Assembly: GCA_017795085.1 (NCBI GenBank)
Contig: CP051246.1
Span: forward strand, 4,652,514-4,716,513
Direction of reading: 5' to 3'
Source of the DNA: Salegentibacter sp.
GTDB taxonomy: Bacteria; Bacteroidota; Bacteroidia; Flavobacteriales; Flavobacteriaceae
DNA length: 64,000 nt
Every line of letters begins with the position of its first letter. Position 1 is the stretch's first letter. Below are positions 35,519 to 45,100 of the stretch, piece after piece. The notes beneath the pieces are model-generated. The model ran no database searches, was not told the DNA's origin, and saw only the letters and a list, made by a program, of their open reading frames with translations. A program made the position numbers and the translations under genes.

Positions 35519-35815
35519 ATGTCTAAATTTGGCGAATTAGTAGATGTAGAAATTCCGGTATTGCTGGATTTTTATACAGAAAGAAATGAGACTTCCAAAA
35601 TTATGAATCCTATACTTCGGGAGGTGGCCGCGGCTTTGGGAAATACGGCTAAAGTAATCAAAATTGATGCAGAGAAAAATCCGCAATTAGCCGAAGCCCT
35701 GCGCATAAAAGATTTGCCCACACTTATAATATATAAGGCCGGGGAAATGAAGTGGCGCCAATCTGGTAATCAGGATGCCCAGACGCTTATTGAGTTGTTG
35801 AAGGAATATGTGTAA
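35519..35815 (+). CDS. Thioredoxin-fold protein lacking the CxxC active site
   Basis: A 98-residue cytoplasmic protein of thioredoxin length and layout: an LLDFYTE strand, a helix, KVIKIDAEKNPQLAEALRIKDLPTLIIYK with the cis-proline at Pro67, and a final helix. At the position of the WCGPC motif it has R-N-E-T-S (residues 22-26), so both redox cysteines and the tryptophan are gone. It cannot be a dithiol reductase and may be a binding or chaperone-like thioredoxin relative. It has its own promoter and no operon partner. The fold call is firm; the role is unknown. Confidence 0.85.
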   Translation: MSKFGELVDVEIPVLLDFYTERNETSKIMNPILREVAAALGNTAKVIKIDAEKNPQLAEALRIKDLPTLIIYKAGEMKWRQSGNQDAQTLIELLKEYV

Positions 35816-35844
35816 TGTAAATATCCCCTATTGATAATTAAACT

Positions 35845-36561
35845 TCATTGCAAAGCCTTAAACCTAAATCCTTGTTTAGTATAATGTTCTAAAATCTTCG
35901 GCAGGGTATATTTTAGGTTTTTTTCAGCTTTTAAACTATCGTGAAAAACTATAATACTGCCTTCTTTTGTATTATTTACTACCTTTTTAAAACATTCTTC
36001 TTTACTTATTTTTTTGCTAAAATCCCAGCTTATCACATCCCACATTACAATTGTAAAACCTTTTTTTACCAGAGTATTTGCCTGGGAGTTTTTAATTTTT
36101 CCAAAAGGCGGGCGGAATAAAGGAGTAAAGTTTAAGGCTTCAGGCTTTAGGGATCTTGTTTCTTGTTTCTCGTTTCTTGTCTCTCTATTCTTTATTCTTT
36201 TTTTCCGTCCCTCGTTTTTTTCTTCATTAATAGCCTTTTCAGCTAAAAACGTATTTTCTATATATTCCTGATTTGAAGTTTTCCAACCGTTTAAATGATT
36301 GTGGGTATGATTACCGATTTGATGTCCTTCGGCCAATATTTTTTTGAAAACTTCAGGGTGTTTTTTGATGTTTTCACCGATACAAAAAAAAGTAGCTTTG
36401 GCCTGGTATTTTTTTAATTCAGTCAAAACCCAAGGCGTCACTTGAGGAATAGGGCCGTCATCAAAACTAAGATAAAGTGTTTTTTTAGAGGCTAGCCTTG
36501 ATAATCGCTTAGGATAAAGCCATTTTAAAACCCTGGGATACTTTATCAAGAATGAATTCAT
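35845..36561 (-). CDS. Polysaccharide deacetylase (NodB/CE4) with repeat-derived insertion
   Basis: Carbohydrate esterase of 238 residues. The CE4 motifs are SFDDGP (catalytic and metal Asp, residues 34-35), HTHNH (metal His, 85-89), FRPPFG (about 149-154), DVISWDF and IIVFHD, so the active site looks complete. Between residues of about 113 and 144 lies a Lys/Arg/Glu/Asn-rich segment that does not belong to the fold and matches purine-rich intergenic repeat sequence. No signal peptide is evident, though the N-terminus is basic and hydrophobic. Likely substrates are N-acetylated glycans such as peptidoglycan or chitooligosaccharides. Confidence 0.88.
   Translation of the reverse strand: MNSFLIKYPRVLKWLYPKRLSRLASKKTLYLSFDDGPIPQVTPWVLTELKKYQAKATFFCIGENIKKHPEVFKKILAEGHQIGNHTHNHLNGWKTSNQEYIENTFLAEKAINEEKNEGRKKRIKNRETRNEKQETRSLKPEALNFTPLFRPPFGKIKNSQANTLVKKGFTIVMWDVISWDFSKKISKEECFKKVVNNTKEGSIIVFHDSLKAEKNLKYTLPKILEHYTKQGFRFKALQ
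36130..36225 (-). repeat. Purine-rich repeat embedded in frame in the deacetylase gene
   Basis: On the minus strand this segment is almost purely A/G with recurring ACAAGAAAC-type units, and contains GAATAAAGAATAGAGAG and GCCTGAAGCC. The mraY-murD gap carries GAATAAAGAGAAAAGAG and CCTGAAG. It adds about 32 charged residues without breaking the reading frame, just before the FRPPFG motif. Confidence 0.6.
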
Positions 36562-36590
36562 CAGACGTTTCTATATGAAACCAGAATAAA

Positions 36591-36724
36591 AAAGGGCTGT
36601 CTAGAAAGTTGAATTTCCGTCAAGCTGAATTTATTTCGGCTTATAACATGTCTTAAATATCAGAAACTTAGATTCTGAAGTAAATTCAGGATAATGCTTT
36701 TACTTCTTTTTAGACAGTCTCTTT
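36591..36724. repeat. REPIN-like element with outer inverted arms; probable terminator
   Basis: The inner part (36618-36696) is the third full paired palindrome: left arm 36618-36645 (CGTCAAGCTG to CGGCTTATA) and right arm 36669-36696 (TAGATTCTGA to CAGGATAATG). It is enclosed by outer arms AAAGGGCTGTCTAGAAAG (36591-36608) and CTTTTTAGACAGTCTCTTT (36706-36724), which pair over most of their length. The element follows the stop of the DUF2723 gene (minus strand) at once, so the outer hairpin could serve as its terminator. Confidence 0.65.
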
Positions 36725-36728
36725 AAAT

Positions 36729-39700
36729 TTATGGTTGTTGCTGCGAATCTATTTGGATACCGTTCTTTCCCTGCCGATTTATTTCAGGGTCTAACCCTGG
36801 TTGCATATTCTCCTGCATAGGTTGGGGGTCTTCAGCTTCAATTTCTTCTTCATCACCATAAAAGTGTTTAAAAAGCCTTAAATGCTTATTGAATTCTTCA
36901 GCTTTTTCTTCTACGATTTCCTCATCTTGCTGGCGGACTAAAATATCGACCAGGCTGCGATAACGTTCCATGTCTGAAATAATCTGGTCGGCATAACGGT
37001 ATTGGCGGTCTACTTCCCAACTGCTGTACCAGGCCAGGTTTTCCTGATATTTTGTGGCTACCTGCTCCCAAAGTTCACGAGCTTTTTTAGGTTCGCCCAC
37101 TTCATAGTAAGCACTAATATATGGCTCTAATAAACTGTAATATCCGTAATGTTCAACCGGCATGTTTTCCATCGCTAAATCAAGGATTTCCTTTGCCCTC
37201 TCGGTGTCTCCTTCGTTAAGCAAGTTTTCTACCAGTCGTGCGAGATTGCTACGGTAAGTAATAGAGTTTTTACGGGTTTCAGGGTCGTGATAAATATTAT
37301 CGCTACCTATATTGCCCCAGTCCCAGCTGGTGACTTTTTTATACATTTCTTCGGTATCCACACGCCCCATATCATAAGGGTTTTGCGGATTTAAAGGGGT
37401 TTTAATCGGAACCAATTTGTATGTAATTCCTTCCAGTTGAAGGTAATCTTTCATCCATAGATAATCATCATCACCATAGCTTCCTCCGGTAAAATAAATA
37501 GGGCGCTCCCAGTTGTTGTTAGCAATAATATCTAACATCATCAAGCGGTTTTTATAAAGAACCTGCCCTTTGATTTCTATATCAATATAATCTACAATCT
37601 GGCTTGCAGAGTCACGATTCACAATTTCATTTTCAAGAACCTTTTCCTTATCTACGGGTATACGAGCATGTTTTGTAGGAAATGTATTCACCATCATGCC
37701 ACTCTGTAACTCAGCTTTGGTTCGTTGATCATCATTCTGAATATATTTCAGCATGGTTTTAATAGGCAAAGTATCCTGAGTGATTTCCCTCAAGAAAACA
37801 AAATCATTTTTCCCCTCATAATCATTTTTCTCAAATTGTGACGGGATCGGGTCACTTTTAAAGGCTTTTCGCTTCATCTGGTCAATATACCAGTCGGTAG
37901 CAAAAAGGCTGGTATTGATTACCCGTACATCGGTACGATAACGTTCAATTTGCTGGGCATACCAAAGCGCAAAAGTATCATTATCTCCAATGGTAAAGAG
38001 TATCCCGTTTTCATCAACGGAATCCAGGTACATTTTGGCCATGGTATTGGCGGTATCCCGCCCGCTACGGTCGTGGTCGTCCCAGTTTTCAGCAGCCAGC
38101 AGTACAGGTACGGCTAGTAAAGAAACTGCGGTAACTACCGGTGCCACAATTTTTGGAGAGAGGAATTTTTTAGCCCAATCGTATAAAGCATATACGCCCA
38201 CGCCAATCCACATGGCAAATACATAAAACGAGCCAACAAGCGCATAATCACGTTCTCTGGGTTCGAAGGGACGTTCGTTTAGGTAAATTTTAAGGGCAAT
38301 TCCTGTAAAAAGGAAAAATACCATTAAGACCCAAAAATTATTTTTATCGCGTTTAAATTGGAAAACGAGTCCGATAAGTCCTAAAATAAGCGGAAGAAAA
38401 TAATAGGTGTTCCGGGCTTTATTGGTTTTTACATCAGCAGGGAGGTTTTCCTGGGATCCCAGGCGCATTTCATCGATAAAACCAATTCCGCTAAGCCAGT
38501 TCCCGTTTAAATCGTCATATTTTCCCTGAATATCATCCTGGCGCCCGGTGAAATTCCACATAAAATAGCGCCAATACATATAACCGATTTGATATTCAAG
38601 CAAATAAGCAATATTAGACGCAAAAGACGGTTTCTCTATATCAAGGTACTGTCCGAATTGTTGAAGAAAACTATGATAGTCTTTATTATCAAGCCTGCCC
38701 TGGTCATAATCCCGTTGAAATTCGTTTACAGCAGCAACTAATTGTTGTTCGCCCTGGTACTCAGGTTTTATGGTATATCCCAGAGGGCCGGTAAACTCCA
38801 TATAGTTAGCCGCATGTTCGCTGCTCCACATACGGGGCAGAAACCCCTTATGGCTGTCATCTAAATTCTGTTTAGCATTTTTATAATCGTTTACAATTAC
38901 ATATTCCCCTTTTTCTTTATCTTTTTCGTAGCGGGGTTTACCGTCTTTATAAGGGTTTTCGGGGTCTAAACCGCCATACATTTCAGAAAATTGAGGGCCG
39001 TAGAAAAGATGGGTTTCCCCATATTGTTCCCGATTGTAATAGGCTAAAAGTTCACGGGCATTGTCGGGGCTGTTTTCATTGATAACCGTTGGGGCATTAG
39101 CTCTTATGGGTAACATAACCCAGCTGGAGAAACCGATAAGTATAAACAGGATACAAAGAAAAAGGGTATTTAGCTGAATATAATTTTTCTTTCGGGTATA
39201 GTTAATGCCGAAATAAAATAACGCTACGATAACTATAAAAGCAATAATAGTCCCGGTGTTAAACGGAAGTCCGATAGTATTGGTGAAAAACAACTCAGAA
39301 GCTGCAAAGAAAGTAAGGGTGTAGGGCAGAAGCAGTTTAAAAATAAACATCAACACCGCTACCACTACAATATTGGCAATTATAAAATTTTTAACCGTAA
39401 CTTTCTTGTAGTTTTTGAAAAAGTATAAAAACCCTATGGCCGGAATGGTGAGCAAGCCCATAAAGTGCACCCCGAACGAAAGTCCGATAACTAATGAAAT
39501 TAAAATAAGCCATCGGTTTCCCCGCGGTTTAAACATATCCCGTTCCCATAATAAACCTAGATAAAACATAAGCGCCATAAGACAAGCAGCCATTGCATAA
39601 ACTTCGGCCTCTACGGCGCTAAACCAAAAACTATCGGTAAACGTAAAGGCCAAAGAACCTACTAAGGCACTACCTAAAACAGCGATTTTTTTAGAAGGAT

Positions 39701-40040
39701 TTAATTTTTCACGCGAACCGGCAATTTTCAAGATCAAAAGTGAAATAGACCAAAACATGAACAGTACAGCAAAAGCACTAGCTGCCCCGGACATAAAGTT
39801 GACCATAAGTGCGACTTGTGAATTATCTGGGGCAAACATAGAGAAAAAAGCTCCCATCATTTGGTAGAAGGGTGCTCCGGGCGGGTGGCCTACTTCAAGG
39901 TTTGCTGAGGTAGCAATATATTCTCCGGCATCCCAAAAACTTGCTGTGGGTTCTATGGTTAACGTATAGGTGGTGAGCGCAATTAAAAATACGAGCCATC
40001 CCAGTATTTTATTCCACTTGCTAAAGCTGAAGTCTGTCAT
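36729..40040 (-). CDS. DUF2723 membrane protein, glycosyltransferase-like (TMEM260-related)
   Basis: A very large integral membrane protein of 1103 residues. The N-terminus carries the DUF2723 signature: TIEPTASFWDAGEYIA (about 29-44, with the Asp-x-x-Glu pair reminiscent of GT-C catalytic loops), then LEVGHPPGAPFY. About ten helices lie in the first 330 residues, further helices at about 550-660, and the last 400 residues are soluble with TPR-like helix pairs (ERAKEILDLAMENM, KKARELWEQVATKY). The family is related to protein O-mannosyltransferases and human TMEM260; in Bacteroidota the substrate is not established here. It ends in a Gln-rich tail. Confidence 0.85.
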   Translation of the reverse strand: MTDFSFSKWNKILGWLVFLIALTTYTLTIEPTASFWDAGEYIATSANLEVGHPPGAPFYQMMGAFFSMFAPDNSQVALMVNFMSGAASAFAVLFMFWSISLLILKIAGSREKLNPSKKIAVLGSALVGSLAFTFTDSFWFSAVEAEVYAMAACLMALMFYLGLLWERDMFKPRGNRWLILISLVIGLSFGVHFMGLLTIPAIGFLYFFKNYKKVTVKNFIIANIVVVAVLMFIFKLLLPYTLTFFAASELFFTNTIGLPFNTGTIIAFIVIVALFYFGINYTRKKNYIQLNTLFLCILFILIGFSSWVMLPIRANAPTVINENSPDNARELLAYYNREQYGETHLFYGPQFSEMYGGLDPENPYKDGKPRYEKDKEKGEYVIVNDYKNAKQNLDDSHKGFLPRMWSSEHAANYMEFTGPLGYTIKPEYQGEQQLVAAVNEFQRDYDQGRLDNKDYHSFLQQFGQYLDIEKPSFASNIAYLLEYQIGYMYWRYFMWNFTGRQDDIQGKYDDLNGNWLSGIGFIDEMRLGSQENLPADVKTNKARNTYYFLPLILGLIGLVFQFKRDKNNFWVLMVFFLFTGIALKIYLNERPFEPRERDYALVGSFYVFAMWIGVGVYALYDWAKKFLSPKIVAPVVTAVSLLAVPVLLAAENWDDHDRSGRDTANTMAKMYLDSVDENGILFTIGDNDTFALWYAQQIERYRTDVRVINTSLFATDWYIDQMKRKAFKSDPIPSQFEKNDYEGKNDFVFLREITQDTLPIKTMLKYIQNDDQRTKAELQSGMMVNTFPTKHARIPVDKEKVLENEIVNRDSASQIVDYIDIEIKGQVLYKNRLMMLDIIANNNWERPIYFTGGSYGDDDYLWMKDYLQLEGITYKLVPIKTPLNPQNPYDMGRVDTEEMYKKVTSWDWGNIGSDNIYHDPETRKNSITYRSNLARLVENLLNEGDTERAKEILDLAMENMPVEHYGYYSLLEPYISAYYEVGEPKKARELWEQVATKYQENLAWYSSWEVDRQYRYADQIISDMERYRSLVDILVRQQDEEIVEEKAEEFNKHLRLFKHFYGDEEEIEAEDPQPMQENMQPGLDPEINRQGKNGIQIDSQQQP

Positions 40041-40203
40041 TTTTAGTAAAGTTCTTCGATCTGCTGGCGAATTTACTAATAATTATAAGAATGTATTTAC
40101 AACGTATGAAATTTGGCTTTATTTCTTAAAATCCTGATTTCCCTTAACATAAAACCTCCTTGTGGGAAAACAGGAAAAAATGAAGGAAATTTTTAGAAAA
40201 AGT

Positions 40204-40233
40204 TTGTGTAAATAAAACTTTGTTATAAATTTG
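40204..40233 (+). promoter_or_regulatory. Consensus promoter of tRNA-Gln
   Basis: TTG at 40204-40206 (in TTTG) and TAAATTTG at 40226-40233 are separated by 19 bp, the ideal Bacteroidota -33/-7 arrangement. The expected transcription start near 40240 is about 11 bp before the tRNA. Confidence 0.8.
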
Positions 40234-40250
40234 CATCCGCATTACAGCAA

Positions 40251-40323
40251 TGGCCTATGGTGTAACTGGCAACACGTCTGGTTTTGGTCCAGAAGAGTCT
40301 AGGTTCGAGCCCTAGTAGGCCAA
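40251..40323 (+). tRNA. tRNA-Gln (anticodon TTG)
   Basis: The 73-base gene folds completely. The acceptor stem TGGCCTA/TAGGCCA has seven pairs, the D stem is GTGT/ACAC, the anticodon stem CTGG/CCAG has loop TTTTGGT (anticodon TTG, 40283-40285), and the T stem CTAGG/CCTAG has loop TTCGAGC. The discriminator base is A and the CCA end is not encoded. It is transcribed alone between a consensus promoter and a terminator. Confidence 0.96.
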
Positions 40324-40330
40324 CAGAATT

Positions 40331-40362
40331 AACCGGGAAGATTGATTTCTTTCCGGTTTTTT
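40331..40362 (+). terminator. Intrinsic terminator of tRNA-Gln
   Basis: AACCGGGAAG (40331-40340) pairs with CTTTCCGGTT (40349-40358) through ten pairs including one G-T, followed by TTTT. It lies 7 bp after the tRNA. Confidence 0.88.
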
Positions 40363-40517
40363 GTTTTTAAGCAAGAAGTTTATCCTGATGTGGCGTTAGT
40401 AGAATGGTAGAAATGGATCAAGCCTAATTGTTGTGTTTAGGCAAAAATTGTAGATAATCTAGAAATGCTTTAGATTAACAGCATTGAAAGCCAAAAACAT
40501 TTGAGAGGAAATTTAGT

Positions 40518-41288
40518 TTATTCTTTTACCGCAACTATCCTAATCCTTTTATAATCGGCAAACCATTTATTGTTGATCAAACATTTTTCTTTTACTTCCT
40601 CCTGTACTTCATTTTTGATATCTTCAACATGTTTTTTGTCAACTCCTTTAAAAAAGCTTTCGGCAAACATTGAAATCCAATCTTTTATTCCTGATTTTTC
40701 GTCAGCGAGTTCGGTGGGGCGGTCGTAGTGTTCTGCCAACACAACCCTAAACCCGGCCGATTCTAATGCCACGGTGTATTCGGCAATTGATGGAAAATAC
40801 CATAGATTTAATTTTGACTGTTCAATATAGCCTCTTTTATTAAGAGAATCCCTTAATTGATTAACGATGGTTTCAACATTTCCTTTTCCTCCAAATTCCA
40901 ACACAATTCTTCCATTTGGGTTTAAGTTTTCAAACATACAGGCTATCGCATTTTCCTGATTTTTTATCCAGTGAAGTGTCGCGTTGGAAAAGATAGCGTC
41001 GAATTTTTTATTGAATTTAAAATTCTCAGCATTTTTCACCTGAAATTCAATGGTTTTGAATTTTGATTTTGCATCAGCAATCATTTCCGCTGATTTATCA
41101 ATTCCTATAGTTTCTTTTGCAGACTCACTAATCTTGGAAGTAAGTTGTCCGGAGCCACAGCCTAAATCTAAAATCCGTTCATAGGGTTTTGGATCCAATA
41201 ACTTTAGTAAGTTTTTTCCGTAATTATAAACAAAAGAATGTTTGTTATTATAAAGTTCAGGTTGCCACCTGGCTGTTTCAGATTTCAT
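40518..41288 (-). CDS. Class I SAM-dependent methyltransferase
   Basis: A 256-residue Rossmann-fold methyltransferase. Motif I is LDLGCGSGQLT (about 41-51), followed by the acidic IGIDKSAEM and the NATLHWIKN segment. The last, together with the N-terminal RWQPELYNNKHSFV, recalls trans-aconitate/malonyl-ACP methyltransferases (Tam/BioC-like), but I cannot assign a substrate. It is a single gene between the tRNA and a candidate sRNA on the same strand. Confidence 0.82.
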   Translation of the reverse strand: MKSETARWQPELYNNKHSFVYNYGKNLLKLLDPKPYERILDLGCGSGQLTSKISESAKETIGIDKSAEMIADAKSKFKTIEFQVKNAENFKFNKKFDAIFSNATLHWIKNQENAIACMFENLNPNGRIVLEFGGKGNVETIVNQLRDSLNKRGYIEQSKLNLWYFPSIAEYTVALESAGFRVVLAEHYDRPTELADEKSGIKDWISMFAESFFKGVDKKHVEDIKNEVQEEVKEKCLINNKWFADYKRIRIVAVKE

Positions 41289-41354
41289 TTTTACTTGTTT
41301 TAAGGCGGAAAGGCTAATTTACAGTTTCTTTTTTAGAGAAGTTTTCTTTATAAA

Positions 41355-41537
41355 CAAAAAAAGCCTCTTTCCGTTAAACGGAAAAAAGCTTCTCATTGGT
41401 TGCCAAAAAGCCAGTTAAGACTCATCGGCTAACTACACTATCCCGAACTAATCGGGACAACAACACAACTATTTTTAAAATCTTTACAAAATGAGTCTTT
41501 TAGGGCATCATTTTTTGAACTTCCGCAGTAAAGCAGG
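41355..41537 (-). ncRNA. Candidate small RNA (about 180 nt) with own promoter and terminator
   Basis: No convincing ORF lies here. On the minus strand a consensus promoter (41542-41573) is followed after about 180 bp by an intrinsic terminator: AAGCTTTTTTCCGTT pairs with AACGGAAAGAGGCTT (two mismatches), then TTTTTTT. Inside, AAGACTCAT and ATGAGTCTT, about 80 bases apart, form a perfect long-range stem enclosing the hairpin TCCCGA-TTAGT-TCGGGA; TTGG-CAA-CCAA makes another small hairpin. A closing stem around an open bubble recalls 6S RNA, and known flavobacterial motifs such as Flavo-1 are alternatives; I cannot identify the class. Confidence 0.55.
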
Positions 41538-41541
41538 CCGG

Positions 41542-41573
41542 CAAATATACAATTACTAATTATTTTCAGCCAA
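41542..41573 (-). promoter_or_regulatory. Promoter of the candidate small RNA
   Basis: On the minus strand TTG (41573-41571) and TATATTTG (41549-41542) are 21 bp apart, close to the Bacteroidota -33/-7 consensus. No protein gene follows for more than 240 bp, which points to a non-coding transcript. Confidence 0.65.
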
Positions 41574-42121
41574 GTTTTTTAAAATAATTATTTGGGTTTG
41601 GGAGTAGGATGTGTGATAAATTAAAAGCTCTAGTGCAAAGCATAAGTGTGTAAATTCCAAAACTTTTCCTTCTTAATACTGTGTTGAATAATTTCATTTT
41701 GTTGGGAACTCTAAAAAAATATTGCCGGGAATTATAGGTGAATTTTATGCAATTTGATAGTTACATCTTTAAAAAATTAATCTTTACTAAACATTTGTGG
41801 TGTTCATAACATTTTGTTTACGGTATATAATGGGGCTGGAAGTATTAAACTCCAATTATTTTATCTCCATTCTTTTCAGGCTAAAAACCCTTTGTCTTTC
41901 TCATTCATTATTAAACAGTTTCGGTCACTATTTACAATTGAAATTAGGATGGTTTTATTGTCTTTTGCTAATCAAATATCCCTAATAATACCCCCTTTTT
42001 GCAATTTAAACTTAGAAATATTCAGCTAACATTTAATTAAAGGAAGCACAACTTTAAATCCAGGCTTCATTTTAAACTAAGTAAAATATTTGCAACCCCA
42101 ACTTAAATCAACCAAAAAATC
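41574..42121 (+). other. Intergenic leader region before the second SusC gene
   Basis: About 550 bp without a credible gene; two short overlapping open frames at 41797-42029 have no ribosome binding site or recognisable features. AATATTTG at 42085-42092 is one base from the -7 consensus and 29 bp before the SusC ATG, a possible promoter. I see no riboswitch or clear operator in the rest. Confidence 0.4.
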
Positions 42122-45100
42122 ATGAAACAAATTTTACAGCGAATTACTTTAATAGCTTGTTTTCTTGTTGGCTGGGTTACCCAGGCCCAGGACAGGGAGG
42201 TTATCGGTATAGTATCCGATAAGGCTGGTATACCAATTCCCGGGGTTACTGTTCAGGAGAAAGATGCATCCAATGGAACGGTTACTGATTTTGATGGGGA
42301 ATTTTCCCTTGCTGTTTCAGATAATAGGAATACCACCCTGGTTTTTTCCTTTTTGGGATATGAAACTAAAGAAATTAAAATTGCCTCGCGATCTACTTTC
42401 GAAATAACCCTGGAAGAGGATTCAGAAAGCTTAGATGAAGTGGTGGTAGTTGGTTATGGTACTCAAAAAGAAGAGAACTTGGTGGGTTCTGTAAGCAAAG
42501 CGAATATCGGCGACATTCAAACCCGTCCATCGGCCGATATTGCCAGTTCGTTGCAGGGAGTGGTTCCCGGCTTAAATATTCGGTCATCTTCTGGTGGTGA
42601 TCCTTCGGCTACCCCTGAAATTAATATCCGTGGTTTTAACTCCTTAAATGGAGGCTCTCCTCTTATTATTATTGATGGGATAGAAGGCGATATTGCCAAT
42701 GTGAATCCAAACGACATTGAAAGTGTAACGGTTTTAAAAGATGCCGGGGCTGCGGCCATTTATGGAGCCAGAGGTTCTTTTGGCGTGGTTTTGATTACTA
42801 CTAAATCGGGAAAGGAGGGAGAGTTTAATGTTCAATATTCTAACAATACCGGTTTTACCACCAATACCGCCCGAACAGATTTTGTGACCAATCCGGCTAC
42901 TTATGCCCGTTGGGTAGATGATGCTATTGGCTCTTACCACAGTGGTTGTTATGTATGTTATGAAGATGAAGATTGGGAAATAGCCCAACAGGTTGGCAAT
43001 GGTGAGCGGGAACCTTTTTATGAGCAGCAAGCTGATGGTACCTATAAATTCTTTGGTAATACTGATTTCTACGATGTTTTGTTTAAAGATCGTCGCCCAC
43101 ACCAAATTAATAATATTTCTATTTCGGGAGGCTCCGATAAATTAACCGGCGTAATATCCGGTAGAACTTATGAGCGGGAAAAAATTCAGAACATCCAGGA
43201 TGCTGAGATGCGCCGTTATAATCTTCAACTTAAACTAAGTGCTACCCCTTATAAGTGGTTAAAATTAACTGCTTTAAGTAGGTTTAGTAGCCGGTTTGAT
43301 GAACAATACGCTGGCACCAAAAATGGTTGGGGCGATGAATTTGGCGTAAGTAAATGGCGTGATTTATTTCCAAATCATCCGGCCTTTGTAGATGGCTATG
43401 GGGTGAGTGTTGGACGAACCCGAAATGGTTATGTTGGTCGCCTTGGAGCTTTGAAAGAAGGGGCAGCACATCGGCAATGGCAGTATGAGAATCAAACTAA
43501 TACCCTGGAGGCTGAAATTAAACCGGTAAAAGGCCTGGTGCTTAATATGAATTATAACTACAAAATTGACAGGACCGATCGCACTTTCTCATATAAGCCA
43601 TTTAGTTACCTCTCCGGTGAAAATTTGGAGTTAGTTGAGAATGCAGGCCTTAATCGACATAATGAATATCGTTGGAAAGATTATTACACGGCTATAAATA
43701 TTTATGGTACCTATACCAAAGCGGTTGCAGATAAGCATAATTTTAAGCTGATGCTTGGTTTTAATCAAGAGGAATTTGACCGTGATAGAGTAGGAATGCG
43801 AATTGAAAATTTACTTACTCAAAATAAGGCTAATATCGCTTTTGGTACTGAAATGTTGGATATGACAGGTTCAACCCTGGAGTGGGCTATTCAGGGATAT
43901 TTTGGTCGTTTCAATTATGATTATGACGGGAAATATTTATTGGAAGTCAATGCACGCTACGATGGTTCGTCCCGTTTTCCGGAAGAAAACCGCTGGGGTT
44001 TGTTTCCCTCAGTTGCTGCTGGGTGGATCGTAGATAAGGAAGATTTCTGGACTGGTTCGGTAGCAGATGTGATGTCTTCCTTAAAGTTTAAAGCCTCCTA
44101 CGGAAAACTGGGCAATCAGAGTGTAGGCGTAAATACCTTCCGACAGCTAATAGGCATGGGAAGAACTGCTTGGTTATTTGATGGGGAACAAAGCAATTAT
44201 GCCAGGGTGCCATCGCCGCTGCCAGCTAATATTGGCTGGGAAAAAATCACTTCCACTAATGTGGGGGTTAACCTTGGGTTTTTACAGGATAAGTTAACCA
44301 CTTCAGTAGAATGGTATCAGCGCTATACACGTGATATGTACTTGCCTGGGCAACCGCTTCCGGCCGTTTTTGGAGCTTCAGAACCAAGACGAAATTATGC
44401 AGCGATGCGTAACCGGGGTTTTGAGATAACAGCCGGTTATAATGATCAATTTGAGATATTGGGTTCGGAATTATCACTTAGCGTACAAGCTAATGTTTCT
44501 AATAACAGAGGGGTGATCACAAAATTTGATAATCCAAATGGCCTATTGAGTACATTTTGGGAAGGACAGCAGATTGGAGAGATCTGGGGTTATCGTATAG
44601 ATGGTCAATTCCAATCGGATGAAGAAGCTGCTGCTTTTCAAAATGAATTTGGAAGGGATAACCTTTTTAGAGTTTATAGAGGAATACTTGACTATGGTTC
44701 CAATGGAGATTGGAATCTTTTAAGAGGGGGTGATCTTAGATATGTAGATACCGATGGAGATGGAAGTATAGACAACGGAAATAATACGCTGGAAGACCCG
44801 GGAGATCTGGTTCCTATCGGTAATGCCATGCCACAGTTTCCTTTTGGGTTTAATATTAATGCTTCCTGGAAAAACTTTGATGTTAATGTTATTGGCCAGG
44901 GGGTAGCGAAACAAGATTGGTATCCTAACGGGCCATTATATTGGGCAACATTCCACCGGCCTTATACCTCTTTTATAAGAAAAGACCTTCTGAACAAAGT
45001 GTGGGATCCCGAACAGCCTAATGACCCGAATAGAATATATCCTCAAAGACAAAGGGCATACAATGCTTTAAGTGGTGGTCGTATGTCATACAACTATAAT

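Noticed and set aside
40389..40425. GGCGTTAGTAGAATGGTAGAA stretch resembling a tRNA D-arm
   Set aside because: No matching anticodon stem, T-arm or acceptor stem can be built around it.
41797..42029. Two overlapping short open frames (62 and 71 codons) before the second SusC gene
   Set aside because: No ribosome binding site, no recognisable features and mutual overlap in different frames; the region looks like untranslated AT-rich DNA.
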